Positions 7,616-17,055 of a stretch of DNA of 41,102 nt are shown here, in pieces. The notes under the pieces are model-generated. The model did no database searches and was not told the DNA's origin. It saw only the letters and a program-made list of their open reading frames with translations. The stretch covers positions 1-41,102 of the forward strand of contig JACPFC010000063.1 of assembly GCA_016183175.1 (NCBI GenBank), written 5' to 3'. This DNA is from Deltaproteobacteria bacterium. GTDB lineage: Bacteria > UBA10199 > SBBF01. The translations under genes and the position numbers were made by a program. Every line of letters starts with the position of its first letter. Within the stretch, counting starts at the first letter, position 1.

Positions 7616-10600
7616 TCACACGTCGATATGCCGCCGTTCAAACCTTGCCAAAAGGCTGTAGGCGCAGGGGACGACAAACAGCGTCAGCAGAGTCGAGACA
7701 AAAATCCCGCCGATCACCACCACCGCCATTGGGACCCGCGTCTCCGAGCCGGGGCCCAAGGCCAGCGCGGGAGGGACGGAGGCGGCCAGCGTGGCGAGGC
7801 TTGTCATCAAAATAGGCCGCAGTCTCTGGGGCGAGGCGGTCAAGATCGCCTCTTTCAGCTTCATCCCCTCGGCCCGGCGCTTGTTGGTAAAATCGACCAG
7901 CATGATGGAATTTTTCTTTGCGATGCCCATCAGCAAAATCAACCCGATGAAGCTGAAGATGCTCAACGATTTTCCGGTGAAAAAGAGGGCGACCCACGCC
8001 CCGGAGATGGAAAAAGGGAGCGCGAGCAGGACGGTGATGGGGTGAAGAAAACTGTTGTACTGCGTCCCCAACACCATGTAGGCGACAATCACGCCGAGGT
8101 AAAGGGCAAAAAAGAGGCTGGAGAACGATTCCTTGAAGGTCTCGGCCGAACCGGAGAGGACGATCCGGTATCCTTCAGGGAGCGTCTCTTTGGCCAGCTT
8201 TTCCGCCTCGGCCAGCGCCCGGCTCTGCGATGAATCGGGCGCCACGTTGGCAAAGATGCCGATCGCCCGTTCGCGATCCTTCCGGGTGATGCTCTTCAAC
8301 GTCTCATGCTCCTTGATCTGCACCACATCCGAAAGGCGGATCAGCTCGCCGTTTTCGTTTCGCACCATCAGACGCGAAATGTCTTCCGCGGTCTGCCGCG
8401 CGGACTCGTCAAGCCGGACGCGGATGTCGCTCCGGTGGCCGCCTTCGGTGAATTTCCCCAGGCGGACGCCGCCGACCAGGGCATTCACGGTTTGCCCGAT
8501 CACCTCCATGCTCACCTTCCGGTCGGCCGCCAGCGAGCGGAGGGGCGTGATCTGAATCTCCGGCTGGCCGTAGAGGTAATCGGTGTCGGCGTCGACAAAA
8601 GCGGGGTTCTTTTCCATTTTGTGAAGGAGTTCCTGCGAGACCCCGGTTAGCTTTTCCCAGTCGGGGCCGCGAACGGTGAACTCGATGGGGAATCCCCGTT
8701 GAGCCGTAAAGCCGCGCGTCGAAAGGTCCTGGAGCACCGGCTTGAGATCCGGTATTTTTGAAATCTCCCCGCGAAGAATCCCCATCAGCTCGGACTGCGA
8801 GAGGCGATGGTGGAGTTTCGGATCGACCGGCCTCTCTTTTTTGGGGAGCATGCTGACAAAGGACATGGCGGTGTTCACCTCGCCGCCGCCGAATCCGCCG
8901 ATGGCGACGTAATAGCGCCGGATCTCCGGGCGTTTGGCCAAAAGGACCTCGACCTGTTTTAATTTTTCGTCGGTAAAATTGATGGAGGAGCCGAGCGGCG
9001 TCTGCAGTCTGATTAAAAAGGCGCTCTGGTCCTGGGCCGGGACAAACTCCTTTTTCAAAAATGGGAGAAGGGCAAACGAAAGGGCAAAGAGGGCCGTGGC
9101 GCCAAGGATCACCTTCCAGCGGTGATCGAGGCATTTTTCAAGCCAACGTTTGTAGGCGACACTCATTTTTCCGAAGGCCCGGTTGACCCATTCGACTCGC
9201 TTCGCTCGCTCAGGGTGAACGGCCAGAAAAAGGGAGGCGCGCATCGGGGTGAGTGTCAGCGCCTCGATGAGCGAAAGCCCCACCGCCACCGACATGGTGA
9301 TGCCGAACTGGAAAAAGAATTTTCCGATGATCCCTTTCATGAAAATCACCGGGATGAAAATGGCGATCACCGCCAGTGTGGTGGCCACGGCGGCCGAGGT
9401 GATCTCGCGGGCGCCGTCGATGGCCGCCTGACGGGGGCTTTTTCCCATCTCCTGATGCCGGACGATGTTTTCCAAAACCATGATGGCGTCATCCACCACA
9501 ATGCCGATGGCGAGAATCAATCCGAGGAGGGTGAAAGTGTTCAGCGTAAATCCGAAAAAATAGAGGAAGAGAAACGAGCCGATGATCGATGTGGGAATGG
9601 CGAGCCAGACGTTGAAGGTGGCCCCCCACGAGGCGAGAAAGAGAAGGCAGACAACGCCGGTCAACAGCGCCGAGAGAACGAGGCTGAACTTCATCTCGTT
9701 GGTGGTGTCCCTGATAAACCGGGTGGTGTCGAAATTTACGGCGAGCGAATAACCGGGGGGGAGATTTTTTTTCAGCTCCTCCAGCCTTTCCTTTACCCCT
9801 TCGGCCACGCGGACGGCGTTGGCCCCGCGCTGTTTTTTGATGCCGAGCCCGATGGCCGGAATGCCGTTGGAACGGCTGATCCGGCGGATTTCGTCCAGCC
9901 CCAAAACCACGACAGCCACATCCTTGATATAAATGGGCCGGTAGATCGGGGTGCCCCCCCGTTTGTCGATCCGGATGTTACCGAACGCCTCCGGCGTCAT
10001 CGTTTCTCCCATCGAGCGGACGTTGATTTCGCGGGTCGGCGTCTCGATCCGCCCGGCCGGAACCTCGATGTGCTCGGCTTCGATGGCGTCCAATACATCC
10101 TTCACCGTCAACTCGTGGGACGCAAGTTTATCGGGATCGATCCAGACCCTTAAGTTCGGCTCCACGTAGCCGCCGAACATCACTTCGCCGACGCCGCTGA
10201 CGGTTTGAATCCGATCTTTCAAATGATCGCGGGCATATTCCATCAGTTCGCGAAGGCCCTTGTCCGAGGAGAGGGCAACCCACATGATCGGCTGGTCCTC
10301 CGGGTTGATCTTGACTACGGTTGGCGGGTCGATGTCTTGCGGGAGGCGCCTTTGAACCTGGGCGATTTTTGTCTGGACCTCCTGCAGAGCGGCGTCGATG
10401 TCGCGCCCCAGTTCAAACTCGATGCTGACGGTTGCGCTTTCCTGGCTGGAAGTGGATGAGACTGAACGGATCCCCTGAACGCTCATCACGGCGTCCTCGA
10501 TGATGTCCACCACGTCGGTCTCCATGATCTCCGGGGCGGCCCCCTCGTAAGTGATGTGGACGGTCACCACCGGAAAATCGACGTCGGGCATTTCGCTGAT

Positions 10601-10702
10601 CCCCATGCCGGCAAAGCCGATCCACCCGAAAAGAATCAGCCCCGCCATGAGCATCCAGGCGAAGACGGAGTTTTTTATCGAAATGTCGGAAAGTGTTGTC
10701 AT
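7616..10702 (-). CDS. RND (HAE1-type) multidrug efflux permease
   Basis: A 1028-residue inner-membrane proton/drug antiporter of the AcrB/MdtB type. It has the duplicated layout of the family: a first membrane helix (residues 10-32), a large periplasmic porter loop, helices 2-6, helix 7, a second periplasmic loop, and helices 8-12. The proton-relay residues are present: an Asp-Asp pair in helix 4 (GIVVDDAIMVLENI) and Lys in helix 10 (IAKKNSIMLVDF). It lies downstream of tolC on the same strand, but no membrane-fusion (HlyD/AcrA) gene lies between or beside them, although the tripartite pump needs one. An in-frame insertion encoding HPERAKRVEW near residues 495-505, in the cytoplasmic linker after helix 6, derives from a short repeat. 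Its ATG follows AAGAAGAA beside a palindromic element. Confidence 0.94.
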   Translation of the reverse strand: MTTLSDISIKNSVFAWMLMAGLILFGWIGFAGMGISEMPDVDFPVVTVHITYEGAAPEIMETDVVDIIEDAVMSVQGIRSVSSTSSQESATVSIEFELGRDIDAALQEVQTKIAQVQRRLPQDIDPPTVVKINPEDQPIMWVALSSDKGLRELMEYARDHLKDRIQTVSGVGEVMFGGYVEPNLRVWIDPDKLASHELTVKDVLDAIEAEHIEVPAGRIETPTREINVRSMGETMTPEAFGNIRIDKRGGTPIYRPIYIKDVAVVVLGLDEIRRISRSNGIPAIGLGIKKQRGANAVRVAEGVKERLEELKKNLPPGYSLAVNFDTTRFIRDTTNEMKFSLVLSALLTGVVCLLFLASWGATFNVWLAIPTSIIGSFLFLYFFGFTLNTFTLLGLILAIGIVVDDAIMVLENIVRHQEMGKSPRQAAIDGAREITSAAVATTLAVIAIFIPVIFMKGIIGKFFFQFGITMSVAVGLSLIEALTLTPMRASLFLAVHPERAKRVEWVNRAFGKMSVAYKRWLEKCLDHRWKVILGATALFALSFALLPFLKKEFVPAQDQSAFLIRLQTPLGSSINFTDEKLKQVEVLLAKRPEIRRYYVAIGGFGGGEVNTAMSFVSMLPKKERPVDPKLHHRLSQSELMGILRGEISKIPDLKPVLQDLSTRGFTAQRGFPIEFTVRGPDWEKLTGVSQELLHKMEKNPAFVDADTDYLYGQPEIQITPLRSLAADRKVSMEVIGQTVNALVGGVRLGKFTEGGHRSDIRVRLDESARQTAEDISRLMVRNENGELIRLSDVVQIKEHETLKSITRKDRERAIGIFANVAPDSSQSRALAEAEKLAKETLPEGYRIVLSGSAETFKESFSSLFFALYLGVIVAYMVLGTQYNSFLHPITVLLALPFSISGAWVALFFTGKSLSIFSFIGLILLMGIAKKNSIMLVDFTNKRRAEGMKLKEAILTASPQRLRPILMTSLATLAASVPPALALGPGSETRVPMAVVVIGGIFVSTLLTLFVVPCAYSLLARFERRHIDV
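9189..9220. repeat. Short interspersed repeat inside the RND gene
   Basis: A GC-rich segment built from CTCGCTTCGCTCGCTCAGG-type sequence is translated in frame (minus strand) as VHPERAKRVEW. From memory, sequences of the TTCGAC...CTCAGGGTGA type recur as interspersed repeats in many environmental bacterial genomes. It falls in a cytoplasmic loop where insertion is likely to be tolerated. No second copy was seen in this window. Confidence 0.55.
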
Positions 10703-10711
10703 TTCTTCTTG

Positions 10712-10836
10712 TAATGAGAAGGGAGTTCTTTTGGTTCCGCAATTTTTACAAGCCGTACTTGCCGGCTTGGACCATCTGCGGCCCGCGCGCGGCGGGGAGC
10801 AAAAATTGCTCCACTAAAAGAACTCCCTTCTCATTA
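10712..10836. repeat. Palindromic element A between tolC and the RND gene
   Basis: Perfect 21-bp inverted arms (10712-10732 and 10816-10836) enclose 83 bp. A second perfect 9-bp stem is nested inside (GCAATTTTT 10739-10747 with AAAAATTGC 10801-10809), then a 7-bp hairpin CAAGCCG/CGGCTTG (10749-10755, 10763-10769) and a CCGCGCGCGG palindrome (10783-10792). The outer right arm contains the tolC stop codon; the left arm ends ten bases from the RND start. It fits a miniature inverted-repeat element or an mRNA-stabilising/processing hairpin. A 22-codon GTG-started frame with an AAGGGAG site 8 bases upstream lies inside (10746-10814, minus). Confidence 0.85.
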
Positions 10837-12105
10837 TGGCGCCACTCCTGCCGTAATTTGAAGGGTCGTCCAGTCGATCCGCGACTGGATTTCGGCGGAG
10901 TCGTGCTCTCTTAGGGCAGTCAGCCAGATCTTTTGCGACTGAATCACGTCCAGATTGTTCACCAGCCCAAGGCGGAAATCATCCAGTTGGGCCAGATAAC
11001 TTTCCCTTGCCTTCTTTGCCGCCAGTGAAAATTGGACAAACCGGTTTTTGGACGATTGATAGGCGGCGTAGGCCTTTTTCACGTCGCTTACAGCCTGACG
11101 CCCGGCGCGCCCCGCCTCCAGTTCCGCCTCTTTGGCCTCTGCCTTCGCCTCGCGAAGTGCGCCATAGGTTTCCCAGTTGAAGATCGGGAGGTTTAAAGTG
11201 AAGAGGGCGTCCCATTTGATCTCTTTCTGAAAGCCGACGCGGTAGGGATAATAATTCGCTTCGGCGTCGATCTGCGGGTAGAGGTCGCTTTTTTTAAGCC
11301 CCACATTTCCGCGGGCGATATCCGCGTTTTTTTGGATAGCAAGGATGTCGTCCCGTTTGGAGACGGCAGACACATAGTCGTCCAGCGACTTCAGATTTCC
11401 GGTGGGATAATTTTTGATCTCTATGGGCGGCTGTGGATCGAGGCCGGTCAGAAAAGACATCATCTCATAGGCGATCCGTTTTTTCCCCTTTTTTATCTCC
11501 AGTTCCCCTTCCAGAAGGGAGAGGTCGGTTTCCTGCGCCAGAAGTTCGCTTGTCCGCGACTTGCCGAGATCGACCCGCTTGCGCACCTCGGAAAGGCGCG
11601 ACCGTTCAGCCTGAAGAATCCGGTTCGTGGTTGCAATATCCCGCTCGATCTTTGCGAGGACGTAAAAGGCGGCTGAAACATCCTGAAAGAGGAGGCGTTC
11701 GGCGTCCTTTCGCAAAAAATTCTGCCGGGCCCGGTCGGCGCTTGCCATTTTCAGGGCGGAAACCGCGCGCACCCCCTGAAAGATCGGTTGATTGAGCGTA
11801 ATCGCCACCTCCGGACGGCTAAAGCGGGTAAAGGTGGAGCCGATGGTGGAGTCGGCCGAAGAATTGCCGCTGGTGTCCTGCAAAAACTCGCTGGCGTTGA
11901 TGGAGAGTTGCGGCAGGATACTCCCCAGCGCCTGCGCGTAGCGCCCGCGCGCGGCGGTGATTTCGGCATCGGAGATGGGAATCGTCTCGCTTTTTTTGAG
12001 CGCTGACTGAAAGCAGTCGAGAAGGGTCATTTTCGGTCCGGCCGCCGGGACTTTGGTGCCGATAAGGATCATGCCCATAGTGATGATGGAGAAAACTTTT
12101 TTCAC
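10834..12105 (-). CDS. TolC-family outer-membrane efflux protein
   Basis: A 423-residue outer-membrane channel component, exporting substrates of the neighbouring RND pump. The GTG at 12105 gives a clean signal peptide (MKKVFSIITMGMILIGTKVPAAG) and has AAGGAA nine bases upstream; an earlier TTG at 12135 would add ten residues before it and spoil the n-region. Two outer-membrane-efflux repeats follow: the first around residues 25-210 (with the ITLNQPIFQG beta-strand signature), the second about 215-420 (FTLNLPIFNWE). Long amphipathic helices match the alpha-barrel. It precedes the RND gene, with palindromic element A covering the 131-base gap, so the two are probably one transcript. It diverges from hppA; the shared 68-base control region contains TTGAC (12119-12123) and GTCAA (12131-12135) arms. 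Confidence 0.92.
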   Translation of the reverse strand: MKKVFSIITMGMILIGTKVPAAGPKMTLLDCFQSALKKSETIPISDAEITAARGRYAQALGSILPQLSINASEFLQDTSGNSSADSTIGSTFTRFSRPEVAITLNQPIFQGVRAVSALKMASADRARQNFLRKDAERLLFQDVSAAFYVLAKIERDIATTNRILQAERSRLSEVRKRVDLGKSRTSELLAQETDLSLLEGELEIKKGKKRIAYEMMSFLTGLDPQPPIEIKNYPTGNLKSLDDYVSAVSKRDDILAIQKNADIARGNVGLKKSDLYPQIDAEANYYPYRVGFQKEIKWDALFTLNLPIFNWETYGALREAKAEAKEAELEAGRAGRQAVSDVKKAYAAYQSSKNRFVQFSLAAKKARESYLAQLDDFRLGLVNNLDVIQSQKIWLTALREHDSAEIQSRIDWTTLQITAGVAP

Positions 12106-12173
12106 TTTGAATGTTTCCTTGACTTCAAGCGTCAATTTTAATACCAGAAATCACTTTTTTAGTGGAGGAACTC

Positions 12174-14603
<2,430 letters not shown>

Positions 14604-14616
14604 AGGGGCCTTTGTA

Positions 14617-15291
14617 TTAAAAAATCGACCTGAAGAAATTGGAGACCTTGCCGCGCCCCTTCTTTTTCTTTTCCTTCTCTTCACCCGTAGGCAGGCCGGG
14701 GGAAGAGGGGCGGGAGGAGGAGGCAACCATGGTTGGCGAAAGGACAATCTTCCACTCCGGACCTTCCTTGACCAGGTCGAGGGCGAGCGTGTCTTGTCCA
14801 TAAAGAAGAAACGGGCTTGAGACCTCGGCAACCGCCTTGTTCGTGTCGAAGCCGTTGATCGTCACCTTGTCGATCCGATAATCCTGGACATTGATGCCGA
14901 CCCGCCGGTGATCGGAGACAAACTTTGCCTCCGAATAGTTTTTTTTCGAGATGGCGGAAAGGAGGCCGTAGGCCGCCTTGTACTCATCGGGTTTCAGATG
15001 ATCCAGATAGACGCCCACCTGCTTTACAATCACGGCGGAATCCCGGTTCGACCGGGTCAGAAGACTTAAGACGCCTGCCACCGCCAGAAAAAAAACGGCA
15101 TAGCCGACAACCGCAAACGATACCTTTTTCCGAAAGATTTTTTCGAAGGCCCAGCGCCGTTCGATCCAGAGAATGGTGAGCAGGAAGATAAAGATCAAAA
15201 CGCCGATCATCAGGTTCCCCTTCAAAAGCAGACTGACAAGAACCCCGATCAGCGCGTTGAAGAAAGAAACATAAAGAGTTTTCTTGTCCAT
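14617..15291 (-). CDS. Small membrane protein with soluble C-terminal domain
   Basis: A 224-residue protein of unknown function. Three hydrophobic helices (about 6-23, 27-43 and 58-79) anchor it in the inner membrane. Residues about 84-185 form a soluble alpha+beta domain (EYKAAYGLLSAISKKNY ... VTINGF ... AVAEVSSPFLLYGQDTLALDLVKEGPEWKIVLSP) whose layout resembles NTF2-like/DUF4878 domains that follow lipoprotein or membrane anchors; this is a fold-level guess. The last 30 residues are Ser/Pro then Lys-rich. It is convergent with hppA, 13 bases apart, and divergent from the sigma-54-controlled gene. It is probably transcribed alone. Confidence 0.6.
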   Translation of the reverse strand: MDKKTLYVSFFNALIGVLVSLLLKGNLMIGVLIFIFLLTILWIERRWAFEKIFRKKVSFAVVGYAVFFLAVAGVLSLLTRSNRDSAVIVKQVGVYLDHLKPDEYKAAYGLLSAISKKNYSEAKFVSDHRRVGINVQDYRIDKVTINGFDTNKAVAEVSSPFLLYGQDTLALDLVKEGPEWKIVLSPTMVASSSRPSSPGLPTGEEKEKKKKGRGKVSNFFRSIF

Positions 15292-15373
15292 CGTTACGCT
15301 GTGTATTGAAGCGAAGGGGGAAATGCAAGACCTTTGTTATCGTGTTCTATTGGGTGCGGAAACCGCTATTTCA

Positions 15374-15401
15374 AAGTGGAGAGGGACTTCTCTCCCCACT
15401 T
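15374..15401. repeat. Imperfect inverted repeat upstream of the sigma-54 promoter
   Basis: AAGTGG (15374-15379) and CCACTT (15396-15401) with inner AGAG/CTCT form a 10-bp stem interrupted by a small bulge. It lies about 60-90 bp upstream of the sigma-54 core promoter, within the distance at which bacterial enhancer-binding proteins bind. It is in a divergent intergenic space, so it is unlikely to be a terminator. Confidence 0.5.
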
Positions 15402-15461
15402 ATTAATTCAGACTGAAAAATTACTGTATTGAAATTCAACGGGCTGACATGCTTTGTTTTC

Positions 15462-15477
15462 TGGCACGCAATTTGCT
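15462..15477 (+). promoter_or_regulatory. Sigma-54 (RpoN) promoter
   Basis: TGGCACG-CAAT-TTGCT matches the -24/-12 consensus TGGCACG-N4-TTGCW at every defined position, preceded by the preferred C. Transcription should start near 15487-15490, leaving a leader of about 25 bases with an AAAGGAG ribosome-binding site before the ATG at 15513. Such promoters need an AAA+ activator bound upstream; the inverted repeat at 15374-15401 is a candidate site. Confidence 0.93.
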
Positions 15478-15512
15478 TCCAATAAAAAGTGAAACAGAAA
15501 GGAGAAAAATCA

Positions 15513-16079
15513 ATGACCCTAAACCTCCATTCCTTCCCATCTTTTGAAACCGACTTGGGCGGCAATTTCATTTTTGCCACCACGGCAAAAAATTCCGCGG
15601 GACAGGATGAAACAATCAGTTTCATCGACACGGACCACAACGGGCCCGATGCGGGCGACATTTATATTGGTGAAAACGGGGAGCGTTGTGAACTGATGAA
15701 TGACGACGGATCGGTTGTCCTGCATACCTACCGGTATGGGGGAGAGGAAATAAATCATGTCATCGACGCGGATGACAAAGACTACGGCTCCTGCGAACTG
15801 GCCCCCGTTGCCGTCAAAGAGTACCGGGATTTTCTGGCGCCGGCCGATCCGGCTTCAATATGGGAAAGAGGGGGAGATATTTATTACGACGTAAACGGAG
15901 ACGGGAAAGTGGATGGCGGCGATCAACTGCTGACCTCCGGCCTCTATTTCAACATCGAAGACACGGGCATCGACGGCGATATCGCCCTTGTCCTCGACCT
16001 TCAACGAACACCGGGTTATGATGAGCCGGTCAGATTGAATCACGTCCCGGCCCAAAATTTGTACCGGCATTTTCACTGA
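15513..16079 (+). CDS. Acidic protein with dockerin/EF-hand-like calcium loop, sigma-54 controlled
   Basis: A 188-residue acidic protein of no recognised family. D126-V-N128-G-D130-G-K-V-D134-G-G-D137 is a good dockerin/EF-hand-type calcium loop. Two further Asp-rich stretches, at 39-49 (DTDHNGPDAGD) and 85-95, resemble shortened loops. There is no signal peptide, transmembrane helix or lipobox, so export would need a non-classical route such as type I secretion, for which Asp/Gly-rich calcium-binding proteins are common clients. The ATG at 15513 has AAAGGAG upstream; an earlier in-frame GTG lies inside the likely leader. The stop overlaps the end of convergent bioD by seven bases. A textbook sigma-54 promoter upstream implies induction by a specific signal (nitrogen, surface, development or stress) through an activator not in this window. 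Confidence 0.75.
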   Translation: MTLNLHSFPSFETDLGGNFIFATTAKNSAGQDETISFIDTDHNGPDAGDIYIGENGERCELMNDDGSVVLHTYRYGGEEINHVIDADDKDYGSCELAPVAVKEYRDFLAPADPASIWERGGDIYYDVNGDGKVDGGDQLLTSGLYFNIEDTGIDGDIALVLDLQRTPGYDEPVRLNHVPAQNLYRHFH

Positions 16080-16717
16080 CGCGCCGGACTGACATACGGA
16101 AAGACTCCCAAAAGAGGCGCTCCGTATCGTTTCAATACATCGGGATTTGTTTTATCCGCAATCGTCCTTCCCTTCGAGGTCTGATTCAAAATCGCTCCCA
16201 AAACCCGGACCCGGTTTCTTTTCAAATGCTCAAGCGTAAGAAGGGTGTGATTGATCGTTCCCAGCCCAAGCCGCGCCACGACCAGAACGGGGATTTTCAG
16301 ATAACGGATCAGATCAAGGTTTGTCTTCTTCCCCGCCACCGGCACCAAAAGCCCACCGGCCCCCTCGATGAAAATCACATCGTATTTTTTCTGGAGGCCC
16401 CGAAGATTTTTCCTGATTCGGACAAATGAAACCCTGACTCCTTGACGGGCCGCCGCCACCCCCGGGGCCAGAGGTTCTTTGAAATAATAGGGATTGATGA
16501 CATCCAGCGGCTCGGGCATACGGGCCGTTTTTTTGAGGAACTCCGAATCGGCCCGCCTGATGTGGCGGCCCCTTGCCGCACATCCTGACTCCAACGGCTT
16601 GAACGCCCCGGCGCGGATTCCCTTACTGTTCAGGAAAGCACACAGCGCCCCGGTGACATAAGTTTTGCCCACGCCGGTATCGGCGCCGCAAACAAAGATT
16701 GTTTTTTGAGCAAACAA
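16073..16717 (-). CDS. bioD: Dethiobiotin synthetase
   Basis: Makes dethiobiotin from 7,8-diaminopelargonic acid, CO2 and ATP, the next-to-last step of biotin synthesis. The P-loop is at residues 11-19 (GADTGVGKT), close to the N-terminus as in the family, followed by the conserved FKPLESG (substrate Lys), GAGGLLVP and the base-recognition segment LNQTS. From TTG 16717 the protein has 214 residues, near the usual length. The start is uncertain: no ribosome-binding site precedes it and a 22-bp tandem duplication covers the region, so upstream in-frame TTG codons are possible. The gene lies 28 bases after the ribbon-helix-helix gene and may be co-transcribed. No other bio gene is in the window. 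Confidence 0.9.
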   Translation of the reverse strand: MFAQKTIFVCGADTGVGKTYVTGALCAFLNSKGIRAGAFKPLESGCAARGRHIRRADSEFLKKTARMPEPLDVINPYYFKEPLAPGVAAARQGVRVSFVRIRKNLRGLQKKYDVIFIEGAGGLLVPVAGKKTNLDLIRYLKIPVLVVARLGLGTINHTLLTLEHLKRNRVRVLGAILNQTSKGRTIADKTNPDVLKRYGAPLLGVFPYVSPARQ

Positions 16718-16747
16718 AGAGAGTCTTTTGAGCAAACAAAGAGAGTC
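16704..16747. repeat. Exact 22-bp tandem duplication at the bioD start
   Basis: Two identical 22-bp units (16704-16725 and 16726-16747, core TTTTGAGCAAACAAAGAG) lie head to tail across the end of the ribbon-helix-helix gene and the start of bioD. The length is not a multiple of three, so the duplication changes which upstream start codons are in frame with bioD. Perfect identity suggests a recent event. Confidence 0.9.
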
Positions 16748-16976
16748 AAAAGTCCTTGCCCAACAATTTTTCAATTCCTGCCAGAGGATCGCGATCGGCG
16801 GCGGGCCGATAGACCGGGGTCTGTTGAGACTGAATCAGAGACTTTCCTGCATATTGAGCGAGAATCCGCTCAAGAAGACTTAAGATGAACCCCCCCTTTT
16901 TATAACCCCGCTTGCGACAAAATTCCGTGAACTGTTCGTCCAGATTGTCAGGAATCCGTACCGTGAGCGCCTTCAT
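16746..16976 (-). CDS. Ribbon-helix-helix (CopG/Arc-type) DNA-binding protein
   Basis: A 76-residue protein whose first 40 residues fit a ribbon-helix-helix domain: strand KALTVRIPDNL (2-12), helix A DEQFTEFCRKRG (13-24), turn YKKGG, and helix B FILSLLERILAQYA (30-43). The C-terminal tail is polar and probably flexible. Such proteins bind DNA as dimers and are often autoregulatory; many are antitoxins, but no toxin gene is adjacent. The ATG has AGGGAGG nine bases upstream. Three small palindromes at 17009-17049, 33-73 bases upstream of the start, are candidate operator sites. The stop lies in the 22-bp duplication that precedes bioD; regulation of bioD is possible through shared transcription. 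Confidence 0.8.
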   Translation of the reverse strand: MKALTVRIPDNLDEQFTEFCRKRGYKKGGFILSLLERILAQYAGKSLIQSQQTPVYRPAADRDPLAGIEKLLGKDF

Positions 16977-17008
16977 GGTGTCCTCCCTAAAAAGCGATTA
17001 AAATAAAC

Positions 17009-17049
17009 AGGTTGGAGCAACCTATGTCATATGACGCCAAATTACGTCA
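17009..17049. promoter_or_regulatory. Cluster of three small palindromes upstream of the ribbon-helix-helix gene
   Basis: In 41 bases there are AGGTTG-GAG-CAACCT (17009-17023), the perfect palindrome GTCATATGAC (17026-17035), and TGACG...CGTCA (17032-17036 with 17045-17049). The first, read on the minus strand, is followed by GTTTATTTT and could also terminate trmJ. The other two share TGACG/TCA half-sites and fit a ribbon-helix-helix operator. Confidence 0.55.
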
Positions 17050-17055
17050 AATGAA

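Noticed and set aside
9122-10153. 343-codon plus-strand frame inside the RND gene
   Set aside because: It mirrors the GC-rich codons of the RND permease, is rich in His/Gly/Asp/Glu, and has no recognisable domain.
15374-15401. Intrinsic terminator
   Set aside because: It lies between two divergent genes and has no T-run in either direction, so it cannot terminate either one.
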